From: Poseidonocella sp. HB161398
GTDB lineage: Bacteria; Pseudomonadota; Alphaproteobacteria; Rhodobacterales; Rhodobacteraceae
Assembly: GCF_005870025.1 (NCBI RefSeq)
Contig: NZ_VATA01000013.1
Location: forward strand, 83,575-147,574
Length of the DNA stretch: 64,000 nt
Direction of reading: 5' to 3'
Shown here: positions 1-8,958 of the stretch, piece after piece
Layout of the letters: each line of letters starts with the position of its first letter
Numbering within the stretch: the first letter of the stretch is position 1
The notes under the pieces: generated by a model
What the model was told of the DNA's origin: nothing
Database searches by the model: none
Seen by the model: only the letters and a program-made list of their open reading frames with translations
Program-made: the position numbers and the translations under genes

Positions 1-30
1 ACTTCGAAAGTCATTGCGAGGAGGTTTCCG

Positions 31-1185
31 GTGAAGGGTGCCATTGCCGCAATCCTGGTGCTGGCCGCTGCCACGGCCGCGCCTGCGCAAACCGTGCCGC
101 CGCTGGCGGCGGCCGCCCTGGCGGCGCCGGATCTGGCCGCCCTGCCGCGGCCGGCGCTGCGTCCCGGGGCCGGACCGCCGCCCGTGCCGCCAGCGCGTCC
201 GCTTCCGCCGGAGCCTCCCGGAGCGGTCCTGCCAGAACCCCTGATGCCCGCGTTGCCGCCATTGCCGCTCCGCCCCGAGGCGCGCCCCGGCTCGGAGCCG
301 CCGCGGGCGCCCCTGGCCAGCGACCGCCCCGTGCCGCGGCCGGGCCGGGCCTATGCCTCGGACGGGCAGCGGCTGTCGGAGCCCCACCCCGATTGCGACG
401 GCCAGGGGCTGATCTGCATCCGCCTGGCCCGGCGGGTCGAGGATACCTGCAGCGCGATCGAGACCCTGGCCAAGGCGCATGACCTGCCGCCGGGCTTCTT
501 CGCACGGCTGATCTGGCGCGAGAGCCTGTTCGACCCCTATGCGATCAGCCCGGCTGGCGCGCTTGGCATCGCCCAGTTCATGCCCGGCACCGCGCGGCTG
601 CGCGGGCTCGCCGATCCGTTCAACCCGGCCGCGGCGCTGGCCGCCTCGGCGGCCTATCTGGCGGATCTGCGCGACGCCTACGGCAATCTCGGCCTGGCGG
701 CGGCGGCCTATAACGGCGGCGAGGAGCGGGTGGCGCGATTCATGGCCGGCTCGGGCGGGCTGCCCGGCGAGACCCGCGCCTATGTCGCCGGGATCACCGG
801 GCACAGCGCGATGGCCTGGCGCGATGCGCCGCCGGACGCGGTCGATCTGGCGCTGGCCGATGGCAGGCCCTTCTCGGAGAGCTGCATCGAGCTGGCCTCG
901 ACCCGGAAATTCCCGCAATTCCGCACCGATCCGCCGCTGGCGCCCTGGGCGGTGATCGTCGCCGCCCATACCAGCCGCAGCGTCGCCGCCGCGCGCTACC
1001 GCACCGCCGCGCGGATGAACCCGGTGCTGCAGCGCCATGATCCGGTGATCGCGCGGGTGAAGCTCGCCTCGATGCGCGGCGCCCAGTACACCGCCCAGCT
1101 CGGCGCGGGCTCGCGCGGCGAGGCGGTGCAGCTGTGCAACCAGATCCGGCAATACGGCTCGGTCTGCACGGTGCTGCGGAACTGA
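31..1185 (+). CDS. Exported lytic transglycosylase with SLT and SPOR-like domains
   Basis: Predicted periplasmic murein lytic transglycosylase of 384 residues. Residues 1-20 look like a signal peptide ending in APAQ. A very proline-rich linker runs to about residue 110. The SLT domain follows at about 140-260, with the catalytic Glu164 in WRESLFDPYA and the family signature GALGIAQFMPGTA. The last 80 residues, with paired cysteines in EAVQLCNQIRQYGSVCTVL, resemble a SPOR domain, which binds denuded glycan at division sites (inference). The start is GTG at 31, with GAGGAGG a few bases upstream. The stop lies 4 bp from that of the convergent PAS gene. Confidence 0.9.
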   Translation: MKGAIAAILVLAAATAAPAQTVPPLAAAALAAPDLAALPRPALRPGAGPPPVPPARPLPPEPPGAVLPEPLMPALPPLPLRPEARPGSEPPRAPLASDRPVPRPGRAYASDGQRLSEPHPDCDGQGLICIRLARRVEDTCSAIETLAKAHDLPPGFFARLIWRESLFDPYAISPAGALGIAQFMPGTARLRGLADPFNPAAALAASAAYLADLRDAYGNLGLAAAAYNGGEERVARFMAGSGGLPGETRAYVAGITGHSAMAWRDAPPDAVDLALADGRPFSESCIELASTRKFPQFRTDPPLAPWAVIVAAHTSRSVAAARYRTAARMNPVLQRHDPVIARVKLASMRGAQYTAQLGAGSRGEAVQLCNQIRQYGSVCTVLRN

Positions 1186-1189
1186 CCGC

Positions 1190-2782
1190 TCAGCCCTGGG
1201 CGCGCAGCGGCACCGCCGCCACGGGCGCCAGCCCCGGCGCCATGCTCTCGGCCGGGCTGAACCGGCCGAATTCCACCAGAGTCGCGCGCTGCGGCAGCGA
1301 GCGCAGGCTGGCATGGACCTGCCCGCCATCCGGCGCATCGAGCACGAAGCAGAAGCCGCAGCGCTGGCCCTCGGCCAGGACGAAGCTGCGCACCTCCTCG
1401 AGCAGCGGGTCGTGCTGCTCCGGCAGGCCCCAGTGGCGGAAGGCGTCGCCTAGGGTGATGCGCGACAGCGCGATCTCCGGCGCGATCCCCCAGAGCTCGC
1501 CATAGGCGGAATTCGACAGCACCAGCACGCCGTCGGGATCGAAGACCGCGACCGCCTGCTCGAAGGCGTTGAGCACCGACAGGCCCAGGTCGATCTCGGA
1601 GCGGAAGCGCCGCTTCAGCGAGACCTCGGACGAGATGTCCTCGAACAGGAAGGCCACGGCGCCGTCGGGATGGGGCTGGCCGGTGACGCGGTAGGTCTGG
1701 CCGGTGGGCAGCGTCCAGGTCTCCTTGTAGCGGCCATCCTCCGCCGCCGCCTCCAGCCGGGCGATCCGCAGCCGCCAGCTCTTGTAGTCGCGCGGCTCGG
1801 GGATGCGCTGGTTCTCGCGCAGCGCGTCGAGGAAGGCATGCAGCGTCGGGCGCTGGCTCAGCATCTCGGCGCCGAGCGCGGTCAGGTCGATCAGCGCCGG
1901 GTTGAACAGCACCAGCCGCCGCTTGGCGTCGAAGATCGCCAGGCCGATCGGCAGCTGCGCGAAGGTCTTGCCGAGCGTGCCGATGAAATCCCGCAGCGAG
2001 GCCTCCGCCTGGACCAGTTCGTCGATCGGCAGCGCGAAGCACAGCTTGGCCGCGTCGCCCGGACGGCTGTGCAGCTGGTACCAGTGCGGCCGGTCGCGGT
2101 CGCGCCCCTTGCGCGAGATGCGCCGCGGCGGCGCGGCCTCCTCCCAGGTCTCGAAGCCGAGGCCGGGAAAGAGCTGCCTTGGCGGCCAGGAGGCCAGCGC
2201 GGCATCGCCGAATTCCAGCTGGGTCTCGGACAGGTAGGCGCGGTTGGCCCAGACGACGGTGCCGTCGGGCTGCTGCCGCCAGGTCGGGACCGGGCTGTCC
2301 TCGGCCACCGTGCGCAACAGGTCGAGCTCCAGCTCCAGCGCCTGCAGCGCCTGGCGCTCGCAGCCTGCCGCGGCCGCGCCGCCCCCTGCCTCGTCCAGCG
2401 CGATGCGCAGCACGCCGCCATGGCGCTCCGCCAGCAGCGTCAGCGCGGCCGGGCCGCTGGCGGTCTCGGCCAGCTCCAGCCCGTCGCCGTCGCGCAGGTC
2501 GGAAAGCCGCTGCTCGAGCTGGGCGAAACGGAAGGCGAAGGTGGCGAGGAAGCGGCTCCAGTCATCGGCGCCGGGCGGCCCGGCCGAGAGCAGGCCGAGC
2601 GCCCGCGCCGTCGCATCCACCATGGTGCGGTCGCGGAAGAGGTAGACCAGCGCCTCGCCGCCCGCGGCCGGGCCGGGCCCCGCGGGGGCCGGGCGGGCCG
2701 CCAGGCGCAGGCAGGCCAGCCCCGCCAGGGCCGACCCGAGGCCCGCCGCCACAATTGCAAGGCCAGTCACGACCAGTTCCAT
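1190..2782 (-). CDS. Membrane-anchored multi-PAS protein, possibly DivL-like
   Basis: Protein of 530 residues with one N-terminal membrane segment (about 1-28, GLAIVAAGLGSALAGLACL), a region of weak similarity, then PAS-like units at about 155-260, 285-400 and 405-510 (for example LPIGLAIFDAKRRLVLFNPA and QAVAVFDPDGVLVLSNSAYG). No H-box or HATPase motif follows the last PAS domain, so it is not a complete histidine kinase. PAS-only DivL-type proteins of the CtrA pathway in Rhodobacterales look like this, and the place next to regB and in the same neighbourhood as tsaE-amgK fits. That identity is inference. It lies downstream of regB on the same strand, 134 bp away. Confidence 0.75.
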   Translation of the reverse strand: MELVVTGLAIVAAGLGSALAGLACLRLAARPAPAGPGPAAGGEALVYLFRDRTMVDATARALGLLSAGPPGADDWSRFLATFAFRFAQLEQRLSDLRDGDGLELAETASGPAALTLLAERHGGVLRIALDEAGGGAAAAGCERQALQALELELDLLRTVAEDSPVPTWRQQPDGTVVWANRAYLSETQLEFGDAALASWPPRQLFPGLGFETWEEAAPPRRISRKGRDRDRPHWYQLHSRPGDAAKLCFALPIDELVQAEASLRDFIGTLGKTFAQLPIGLAIFDAKRRLVLFNPALIDLTALGAEMLSQRPTLHAFLDALRENQRIPEPRDYKSWRLRIARLEAAAEDGRYKETWTLPTGQTYRVTGQPHPDGAVAFLFEDISSEVSLKRRFRSEIDLGLSVLNAFEQAVAVFDPDGVLVLSNSAYGELWGIAPEIALSRITLGDAFRHWGLPEQHDPLLEEVRSFVLAEGQRCGFCFVLDAPDGGQVHASLRSLPQRATLVEFGRFSPAESMAPGLAPVAAVPLRAQG

Positions 2783-2916
2783 GAATCCTCTTCCGGCTCA
2801 AATCCACCCTGTAAGCGGTGACGCCGAATGATTAACAGACCATTAAGGCGGCCGGGAAGCGCGCGCGGCCAAGCTGGCATCCCGGCGCGGAATCAGGCCC
2901 GGATCCAGGCCGCGAT

Positions 2917-4305
2917 CTAGGCGCGGATCAGCTCGTTCTCGCCGAGCGCGCCGCGCTCGCCGCGGGTCAGCCGGTCCATCGGCCAGGTCACTTCGATGAT
3001 TGCGCCGCTGCGCTGCCCCTGCCCCGGCTTCACCCCGGCATGGAGGTCGCGGCCATTGGAGAACCGCACCGTGCCGCCGGAACGTTCCAGCAGGGTCTTG
3101 GCGATGAAGAGCCCCAGCCCCATGCCCTCGTATTCGGGGCGCTGCGCCTTCTCCTCGGCGGATTTGCGGCGGCGCAGGAAGGGATCGCCGAGCCGTCCGA
3201 TCACCTGCGGCTGGAAGCCCGCGCCGTCATCGGCGATGCGGATGATGATCGAATCCTCGGTCCATTGCGCATCGACCCAGATATGGCCCTCGGCGAAATC
3301 CACCGCATTCTGGGCGAGGTTGCGCAGCCCGTGGATAATCTCGGGCTTGCGGTAGATCACCGGCTGCTCGCTGTCGCCGCCCGAGGCGGGAGCGACGTGG
3401 AAATGCACCTGCTTGCCGCGCGCCATGTGCGGCTCGGCCGACTCGCGGATCACCGTGTCGAGCGGCGCGGTCTGCAGGTGCTTGTCGTCCTTGCCCGCGC
3501 GGCCCATCGAGCGGAGGATGTCGCGGCAGCGGTCGGCCTGGTCGCGGATCAGCTCGGCATCGCTCTTCAGGTCGGGATCATCGAGCTCTCCGACCAGCTC
3601 GGAGCTGACCAGCTTGATCGTCGCCAGCGGCGTGCCCAACTCGTGCGCGGCCGCGGCGACGACGCCGCCCAGATCGGTCAGCTTCTGCTCGCGCACCAGC
3701 GCCATCTGCGTCGCCAGCAGCGCCTCGGACATCGAATGGATCTCCAGGCTGATGCGGCGCGCATAGGCGGCCAGGAAGACCAGGCCGATATTCAGCGCCA
3801 GCCAGAACCCCAGGATGAAATCCGCCGGCATGTCGACCAGCCGCCCGGTCACGGTGCGCAGCGGCAGGTGGAAGACCGCCACCAGCGTCAGCAGCGAGCA
3901 GGCCACCGCGCCCAGCAGGATGGTCGAGCGCAGCGTCAGCGCCGAGGCCGAGATCGTCACCGGGACGAGGATCAGCAGCGCGAAGGGGTTGTGCAGGCCG
4001 CCGGTCAGGTAGAGCAGGAAGGAGAGCTGCGAGATGTCGAAGAGCAGCATGGTGACCACTTCGCTCTCGCTGAGGCGCTTGTTCTCGGGGAAGACCAGGA
4101 TCGCCAGCAGGTTGGCGATGATCGCGGCGCCGACGGCGAGATAGCAGAGCCCGAGCTCCAGCTCGACATGGAAGTAGCGGTCGACGATGGTGATGGCGGC
4201 GAGCTGGCCCACGACGGTGATCCAGCGCAGGACGACGAGGGTCCTCAGACGGATCCAGTGGATGCGGGCCGCAGGGTTGAACGGATCGAGCGCGGGATCT
4301 TGCAT
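2917..4305 (-). CDS. regB: Redox-sensing histidine kinase RegB/PrrB
   Basis: Inner-membrane sensor kinase of 462 residues that phosphorylates RegA under low-oxygen or reduced conditions. Six hydrophobic segments fill residues 25-185, including the ubiquinone-associated motif GGLHNPFALL (102-111). The H-box has His221 in AAAAHELGTPLATIK, and the conserved redox Cys260 sits in DQADRCRDILRSMG. N and G boxes of the ATPase domain are visible (NLAQNAVDFA, GMGLGLFIAK). All hallmark residues of the family are present, so function should be standard. It is transcribed divergently from senC-regA across 86 bp. Confidence 0.96.
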   Translation of the reverse strand: MQDPALDPFNPAARIHWIRLRTLVVLRWITVVGQLAAITIVDRYFHVELELGLCYLAVGAAIIANLLAILVFPENKRLSESEVVTMLLFDISQLSFLLYLTGGLHNPFALLILVPVTISASALTLRSTILLGAVACSLLTLVAVFHLPLRTVTGRLVDMPADFILGFWLALNIGLVFLAAYARRISLEIHSMSEALLATQMALVREQKLTDLGGVVAAAAHELGTPLATIKLVSSELVGELDDPDLKSDAELIRDQADRCRDILRSMGRAGKDDKHLQTAPLDTVIRESAEPHMARGKQVHFHVAPASGGDSEQPVIYRKPEIIHGLRNLAQNAVDFAEGHIWVDAQWTEDSIIIRIADDGAGFQPQVIGRLGDPFLRRRKSAEEKAQRPEYEGMGLGLFIAKTLLERSGGTVRFSNGRDLHAGVKPGQGQRSGAIIEVTWPMDRLTRGERGALGENELIRA

Positions 4306-4391
4306 GTCTACGGTCGCCCTGGCCAGTTCCCTCTTGGTCGCAATTGCGTCTCTCTATATGGGATGCAGGCGGAGTGCAAAGGAGTTATGCC
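4306..4391. promoter_or_regulatory. Divergent regB / senC promoter region
   Basis: The 86 bp between the regB and senC starts must carry both promoters. A perfect 10-bp palindrome CGCAATTGCG sits at 4339-4348, and TATATG at 4355-4360 could be a -10 for senC. Whether RegA binds here cannot be decided from sequence alone. Confidence 0.45.
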
Positions 4392-5045
4392 ATGTCCCCC
4401 CGTCTTGCCGCCCTCCTGGCCGGGACCGCGATCGTCGCCGCGATCGGCGCGACGGCGGGCTATGTCCTGCTCTCCGGCGGGCCGGACGACCGTTTCGCCC
4501 AGTGCCGCGAGACCCAGGTCGCGGGCGGCATGGGCTCGGTCGGCGGCGCCTTCACGCTGGTCGACGCGCAGGGCCGGACGGTCACCGACAAGGAGGTGCT
4601 CGACAAGCCCTCGCTGGTCTATTTCGGCTACACCTTCTGCCCCGATGTCTGCCCGCTCGACAACCAGCGCAATGCCGAGGCCGCCTATATCCTGGAGGAG
4701 GAGCTGGGGCTCGAGGTGACGCCGGTCTTCATCTCGGTCGATCCGGCGCGCGACACGCCCGAGGTAGTCGGCGAATTCGCGGCGAATTTCCACGAGCGGA
4801 TGATCGGCCTGACCGGCAGCCCCGAGCAGGTCAAGGCGGCGAGCCGGGCCTACAAGACCTATTACCGCCTGCACGAGGATGCCGGCGACAATCCCTACTA
4901 TCTGGTCGACCACTCGACCTTCACCTATCTCGTCCTGCCCGGCTACGGCGTGGTGGAGTTCTTCCGCCATCCCGATTTCGCCGCCGGCACTTCGCTTGCC
5001 GAAGATGTTGCAGAGCGGACCGCTTGCTTCATCGACAGGATGTGA
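4392..5045 (+). CDS. senC: SCO1/SenC copper chaperone family protein
   Basis: Membrane-anchored thioredoxin-fold protein of 217 residues that delivers copper to the CuA or CuB site of cytochrome oxidase. An N-terminal signal anchor (about 5-27) is followed by the SCO domain with the copper ligands C83 and C87 in FGYTFCPDVC and the distal histidine in LVDHSTFTYLV. ATG 4392 was chosen because AAAGGAG lies 8-14 bp upstream; an in-frame TTG at 4344 has no ribosome site. It stands between regB and regA, the classical arrangement, and is also called prrC in Rhodobacter. Confidence 0.95.
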   Translation: MSPRLAALLAGTAIVAAIGATAGYVLLSGGPDDRFAQCRETQVAGGMGSVGGAFTLVDAQGRTVTDKEVLDKPSLVYFGYTFCPDVCPLDNQRNAEAAYILEEELGLEVTPVFISVDPARDTPEVVGEFAANFHERMIGLTGSPEQVKAASRAYKTYYRLHEDAGDNPYYLVDHSTFTYLVLPGYGVVEFFRHPDFAAGTSLAEDVAERTACFIDRM

Positions 5046-5108
5046 CGCAAATTGACGTCCGCGAACGGGTGTCCTAGACCTGAAAAAACTTAAAATACGG
5101 AGAATGTC

Positions 5109-5663
5109 ATGGCCGAAGCAGAGATGCAGGATATCGGGGAGGATAAAAGCCTGCTCCTGGTGGACGATGACGAGCCGTTCCTGAAACGCCTGTCACGGGC
5201 GATGGAAAAGCGCGGCTTCGAACCCGAATGCGCGGGATCGGTGGCAGCGGGCAAGGCCATCGCCACGGCGCGTCCCCCGGCCTTCGCCGTGGTCGACCTG
5301 CGGCTGGAAGACGGCAACGGGCTCGATGTCGTCGAGGTCCTGCGCGAAAAGCGCCCGGATTGCCGTGTTGTCGTGCTGACGGGCTACGGCGCCATCGCCA
5401 CCGCGGTCGCCGCGGTGAAGATCGGCGCGACCGACTACCTGTCGAAGCCCGCCGATGCCAATGACATCACCTCGGCGCTCCTGGCCGCGCAGGACGAGCT
5501 GCCGCCGCCGCCGGAGAACCCGATGTCCGCCGACCGCGTCCGCTGGGAGCATATCCAGCGCGTCTACGAGCTCTGCGACCGCAACGTCTCGGAAACGGCA
5601 CGGCGGCTGAACATGCACCGCCGCACGCTGCAGCGCATCCTGGCGAAGCGCAGCCCGCGCTGA
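5109..5663 (+). CDS. regA: Global redox response regulator RegA/PrrA
   Basis: Response regulator of 184 residues and partner of RegB. The receiver domain has the acidic pocket LLLVDDDEPF, phospho-acceptor Asp63 in VVDLRLEDG, and the conserved Thr and Lys in VVLTGYG and DYLSKPAD. A four-proline linker (PPPP) leads to the Fis-type helix-turn-helix NVSETARRLNMHRRTLQRIL at the C-terminus, as in all RegA proteins. It is expected to control photosynthesis, respiration, nitrogen and carbon fixation genes in this order. Transcription ends at a strong terminator 21 bp downstream. Confidence 0.97.
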   Translation: MAEAEMQDIGEDKSLLLVDDDEPFLKRLSRAMEKRGFEPECAGSVAAGKAIATARPPAFAVVDLRLEDGNGLDVVEVLREKRPDCRVVVLTGYGAIATAVAAVKIGATDYLSKPADANDITSALLAAQDELPPPPENPMSADRVRWEHIQRVYELCDRNVSETARRLNMHRRTLQRILAKRSPR

Positions 5664-5683
5664 ATCCCAGGGCAAACGCATAG

Positions 5684-5721
5684 AAAAAAGGCAGACACCG
5701 CGCGGTGCCTGCCTTTTTTTT
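5684..5721 (+). terminator. Intrinsic terminator after regA
   Basis: An 11-bp inverted repeat with one G-T pair (5690-5700 against 5703-5713) is flanked by six A on the left and eight T on the right. The A and T tracts make it usable in both directions, so it may also stop the convergent permease transcript. Confidence 0.92.
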
Positions 5722-5771
5722 CGGGCCGCGGGAGGCCCCGGCTGCCTGCGGCGCCGGGGCGGGACAGGGCC

Positions 5772-7181
5772 TCAGGTCTTCGAGCCGGCCATGCCGCCCG
5801 AGATCTCCTCGGTGCTCTCCTCGCTCAGCGGGACCGGCAGGACCAGGTTCAGCACCACCGCCAGGCCCGCGGCCGGCAGCAGCCCCGAGGTCAGCAGGAT
5901 CCGCGCGGTATCCGGCAGGTGCTGCAGCGCCGAGGGCTCGAGCTGCAGGCCGAGCCCCAGCGACAGCGAGATCGCGAAGATCACCATCGAGCGCTTGTCC
6001 CAGTTCACCACCGAGAGCATCGAGATGCCCGAGGCCACGACCATGCCGAACATCACGATCACGCCGCCGCCCAGCACCTCGATCGGGATGGTGCGGATCA
6101 GCCCGCCGACCTTCGGCACCAGGCCGCAGATGATCAGGAAGATCGCGCCGATGGTGACGATGTGGCGGCTCATCACCCCGGTCATCGCGATCAGGCCGAC
6201 ATTCTGCGAGAAGGAGGTGTTCGGGAAGGAGCCGAAAGCGGCGGCCAGCGCCGTCCCCGCCCCGTCGGCGAAGGTCGCGCCGGTGATTTCCTCTTCGGTC
6301 GCCTCGCGGTCGGCGCCGCCCTTGGTGATGCCCGAGACATCGCCCACGGTCTCGATCGCCGAGACCACGGCCATCAGGCAGAAGCCGATGATCGCGGCAA
6401 TGGAGACCTCGAAGCCGTAGCGGAACGGATCGGGCAGCGAGAAGGCGGCGGCATTGCTCCAGCTGCCGGCGATCGAGGAGACCGGCAGCGTGCCGATCAG
6501 GATGGTGTAGACATAGCCCACCGCCAGGCCGATCAGCACCGCCGAGATCGACAGGATGCCCTTGGTGAAGAACTTCACGCCGAGCGTCACCAGGATGACG
6601 ATCACCGCCGCCGACCAGTGCGCGAGGCTGCCGTATTCCTCGGTGCCCTTCAGCGGCACGCCGCCCGCGGCGTACTGGATGCCGACCTGCACCAGCGCCA
6701 GGCCGATCATCAGCACGACGAGCCCGGTCACCAGCGGCGGCAGCGCGAAGCGGATCCTGCCGATGAAGAAGCCCAGGCAGAAATGGAAGAGGCCGCCGAT
6801 GAAGGCGCCGGTGAAGAGCGCGGCGAGCCCGTCGACCCCCTTGCCCGCCACCAGCGGGATCATGATCGGCAGGAAGGCGAAGGAGGTGCCCTGCACGATC
6901 GGCAGCTTGGCGCCGACCGGGCCGATCGAGACGGTCTGGATCAGCGTCGCCACGCCCGCGAAGAGCATCGCCATCTGGATCAGGTAGAGCAGTTCCGGGA
7001 AGTCCGGCGAGCCGGAGCCGAAGCCGAAGCCCGCGGCCCCCGCGACGATGATCGCCGGGGTCACATTTGAGACGAACATCGACAGAACATGCTGGATCCC
7101 CAAAGGGATCGCCTTGGCAATCGGCGGCATGTAATTCGGGTCGCGCAATTGCGCCTCGGTGCCTATGGATTCATCACTCAT
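5772..7181 (-). CDS. NCS2-family urate/xanthine permease
   Basis: Integral membrane nucleobase transporter of about 469 residues with some 12-14 hydrophobic segments. It carries the NCS2 signature QNVGLIAMTGV and the conserved QGTSFAFLPIM helix. The start is placed at 7181 (MSDESIGTEAQL), preceded by AGAGGG; the frame stays open further upstream but that part is not protein-like. It is divergent from uraH-hpxO-puuD, so urate or xanthine is the probable substrate (inference from context). Closest named families are UacT/PucJK-type proton symporters; the exact substrate cannot be read from sequence. Confidence 0.9.
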   Translation of the reverse strand: MSDESIGTEAQLRDPNYMPPIAKAIPLGIQHVLSMFVSNVTPAIIVAGAAGFGFGSGSPDFPELLYLIQMAMLFAGVATLIQTVSIGPVGAKLPIVQGTSFAFLPIMIPLVAGKGVDGLAALFTGAFIGGLFHFCLGFFIGRIRFALPPLVTGLVVLMIGLALVQVGIQYAAGGVPLKGTEEYGSLAHWSAAVIVILVTLGVKFFTKGILSISAVLIGLAVGYVYTILIGTLPVSSIAGSWSNAAAFSLPDPFRYGFEVSIAAIIGFCLMAVVSAIETVGDVSGITKGGADREATEEEITGATFADGAGTALAAAFGSFPNTSFSQNVGLIAMTGVMSRHIVTIGAIFLIICGLVPKVGGLIRTIPIEVLGGGVIVMFGMVVASGISMLSVVNWDKRSMVIFAISLSLGLGLQLEPSALQHLPDTARILLTSGLLPAAGLAVVLNLVLPVPLSEESTEEISGGMAGSKT

Positions 7182-7202
7182 GTCAATGTCCCTCTTTCGC
7201 CA

Positions 7203-7220
7203 GGGTGCTGCGATGCACCC
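7203..7220 (-). promoter_or_regulatory. Hairpin in the permease leader
   Basis: A perfect 6-bp inverted repeat GGGTGC...GCACCC with a 6-nt loop lies 22-39 bp upstream of the permease start codon. It could be a leader hairpin or a protein site; nothing distinguishes these. Confidence 0.35.
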
Positions 7221-7311
7221 TCTTGCTTGCGCCCATTCCGTCGGGAACTGTAGACGGGCGGCCAGATGCTGCGGCGCCCGCGACAAGCGGAAGCGAAAGA
7301 AGTGACCGGCA

Positions 7312-7330
7312 TCGCCCATTAATTGGGCGA
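7312..7330. promoter_or_regulatory. Palindromic operator candidate upstream of uraH
   Basis: Perfect 7-bp arms TCGCCCA and TGGGCGA flank TTAAT, centred 33 bp upstream of the uraH start codon and within the divergent permease/uraH region. Size and position suit a dimeric repressor or activator of urate catabolism. No regulator gene for this pathway is present in the window. Confidence 0.45.
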
Positions 7331-7353
7331 ATATGCCGAAAAACGGGGCAAGA

Positions 7354-7710
7354 ATGAACGGATACCTCACGACGCATGTTCTCGACACCGCCCGCGGCTG
7401 TCCCGCGGCGGGGCTGAAGATCGTGCTCTACCGGATGGAACCGGCCGGACGCGAGCTGCTCGCGGCCGTGCATACCAACGAGGACGGCCGCACCGACACG
7501 CCGATCCTTCCCAAGCAGAATTTCTCCATCGGCGAATACGAGCTGGAATTCATGGCAGGCGACTACCTGCGCGCCAGCGGGCAGGCGACGGAGAGCCCGC
7601 TGTTCCTCGACGTGGTGCCGATCCGCTTCGGCATCGCCGACGCGACGGCGCATTACCATGTGCCGCTCCTGCTTTCGCCCTACGGCTATTCCACCTATCG
7701 CGGCAGCTAG
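7354..7710 (+). CDS. uraH: 5-hydroxyisourate hydrolase
   Basis: Transthyretin-like hydrolase of 118 residues that opens 5-hydroxyisourate to OHCU, the second step of urate breakdown. It begins with LTTHVLD, holding the catalytic histidine, and ends with the diagnostic tetrapeptide YRGS. The internal [16 protein letters not shown] motif also fits. ATG 7354 has GGGG five bases before it; an alternative ATG at 7333 would add seven residues with no obvious ribosome site. hpxO follows 20 bp later, and the two are probably cotranscribed. Confidence 0.95.
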   Translation: MNGYLTTHVLDTARGCPAAGLKIVLYRMEPAGRELLAAVHTNEDGRTDTPILPKQNFSIGEYELEFMAGDYLRASGQATESPLFLDVVPIRFGIADATAHYHVPLLLSPYGYSTYRGS

Positions 7711-7730
7711 TTTTTCCAGAGGTAACGATC

Positions 7731-8888
7731 ATGAAGGCAATCATTGTCGGCGCGGGCATCGGCGGGCTGAGCGCGGGGCTCGCGCTCCGGCGCATCGGCT
7801 GGGACGTCACCATCTACGAGCGCGTCACCGAGGTGCGGCCGGTCGGCGCGGCCATCTCGGTCTGGTCGAACGGGGTCAAGTGCCTGAACTACCTGGGCCT
7901 GCGCGACGAGGTCGCCGCCATGGGCGGGCGGATGGACCACATGGCCTATATCGACGGGCTGACCGACGAGACCATGACCCAGTTCAGCTTCGCGCCGCTG
8001 GTCGAGGAAGTGGGCCAGCGCCCCTACCCGGTCTCGCGCGCCGAGCTGCAGATGATGCTGATGCGGGTCTTCGGCTCCGAGAGCCTGCATCTGGGCCGCA
8101 AGGTGACCGGCGTGGCGCAGGACGGCGACACCGTCACCGCCACCTTCGAGGACGGCTCCACAGACACGGCCGACATGCTGATCGGCGCGGATGGCGCGCA
8201 TTCGGTGGTACGCACCCATGTGCTGGGCCAGAAGGCCGAGCGGCGCTATGCGGGCTACGTGAACTGGAACGGGCTGGTGCCCATCTCCGCCGACCTGGCG
8301 CCCGACGACCAGTGGACGGTGTTCCTCGGCGAGGGCAAGCGGGTCTCGCTGATGCCGATCTCCGACGGCCGGTTCTACTTCTTCTTCGACACGCCCGAGG
8401 CCGCCGGGCTGAGCGTCGACCGCGGCGAGTTCAAGGCGACCCTGCGGAGCCATTTCGCGGGCTGGGCGGAGCCGGTGCAGACGCTGATCGAGCGGCTCGA
8501 CCCGGCCACGACCAACCGCGTCGAGATCCACGACATCGACCCGTTCCACACCTGGGTGAAGGGGCGGATCGCGCTTCTGGGCGATTCCGCGCACAACACC
8601 ACGCCGGATATCGGCCAGGGCGGCTGCATGGCGCTGGAGGATGCCGTGGTGCTGGCGATCCAGCTGCAGACCAACACGCTGGGCGTCGAGGACGCGCTGA
8701 AGCGCTACCAGAACCGCCGCTCGGAACGCGCCGCGGATCTGGTGCTGCGCGCGCGCAAGCGCTGCGACGTGACCCATGCCAAGGACGAGGCCAGGACCCG
8801 CGCCTGGTATGACGAGCTGCGCAAGGAGGACGGCACCAACATCATCCGCGGCATCGTCGCCAATATCGCGGGCAATCCGCTGGACTGA
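7731..8888 (+). CDS. hpxO: FAD-dependent urate hydroxylase HpxO
   Basis: Flavoprotein monooxygenase of 385 residues that uses NADH and O2 to make 5-hydroxyisourate from urate. The N-terminus has the Rossmann FAD motif [11 protein letters not shown]. Further hallmarks are [25 protein letters not shown] (the substrate-side region of the Klebsiella enzyme), [16 protein letters not shown], and the second FAD motif [17 protein letters not shown]. Similarity to HpxO is spread over the whole length, which sets it apart from salicylate hydroxylases. AGAGG lies 8 bp before ATG. It sits between uraH and puuD. Confidence 0.93.
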   Translation: MKAIIVGAGIGGLSAGLALRRIGWDVTIYERVTEVRPVGAAISVWSNGVKCLNYLGLRDEVAAMGGRMDHMAYIDGLTDETMTQFSFAPLVEEVGQRPYPVSRAELQMMLMRVFGSESLHLGRKVTGVAQDGDTVTATFEDGSTDTADMLIGADGAHSVVRTHVLGQKAERRYAGYVNWNGLVPISADLAPDDQWTVFLGEGKRVSLMPISDGRFYFFFDTPEAAGLSVDRGEFKATLRSHFAGWAEPVQTLIERLDPATTNRVEIHDIDPFHTWVKGRIALLGDSAHNTTPDIGQGGCMALEDAVVLAIQLQTNTLGVEDALKRYQNRRSERAADLVLRARKRCDVTHAKDEARTRAWYDELRKEDGTNIIRGIVANIAGNPLD

Positions 8889-8958
8889 CAGCACTCCCCC
8901 GCCGGGCCTCCGGGTCCGGCGGGGTCCGGACGGGCGCCACGCAAGGGAGGAGAGCGCG

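Noticed and set aside
4344..4391. Upstream TTG start for senC
   Set aside because: It adds 16 non-conserved residues before the signal anchor and lacks a ribosome site, while ATG 4392 has a good one.
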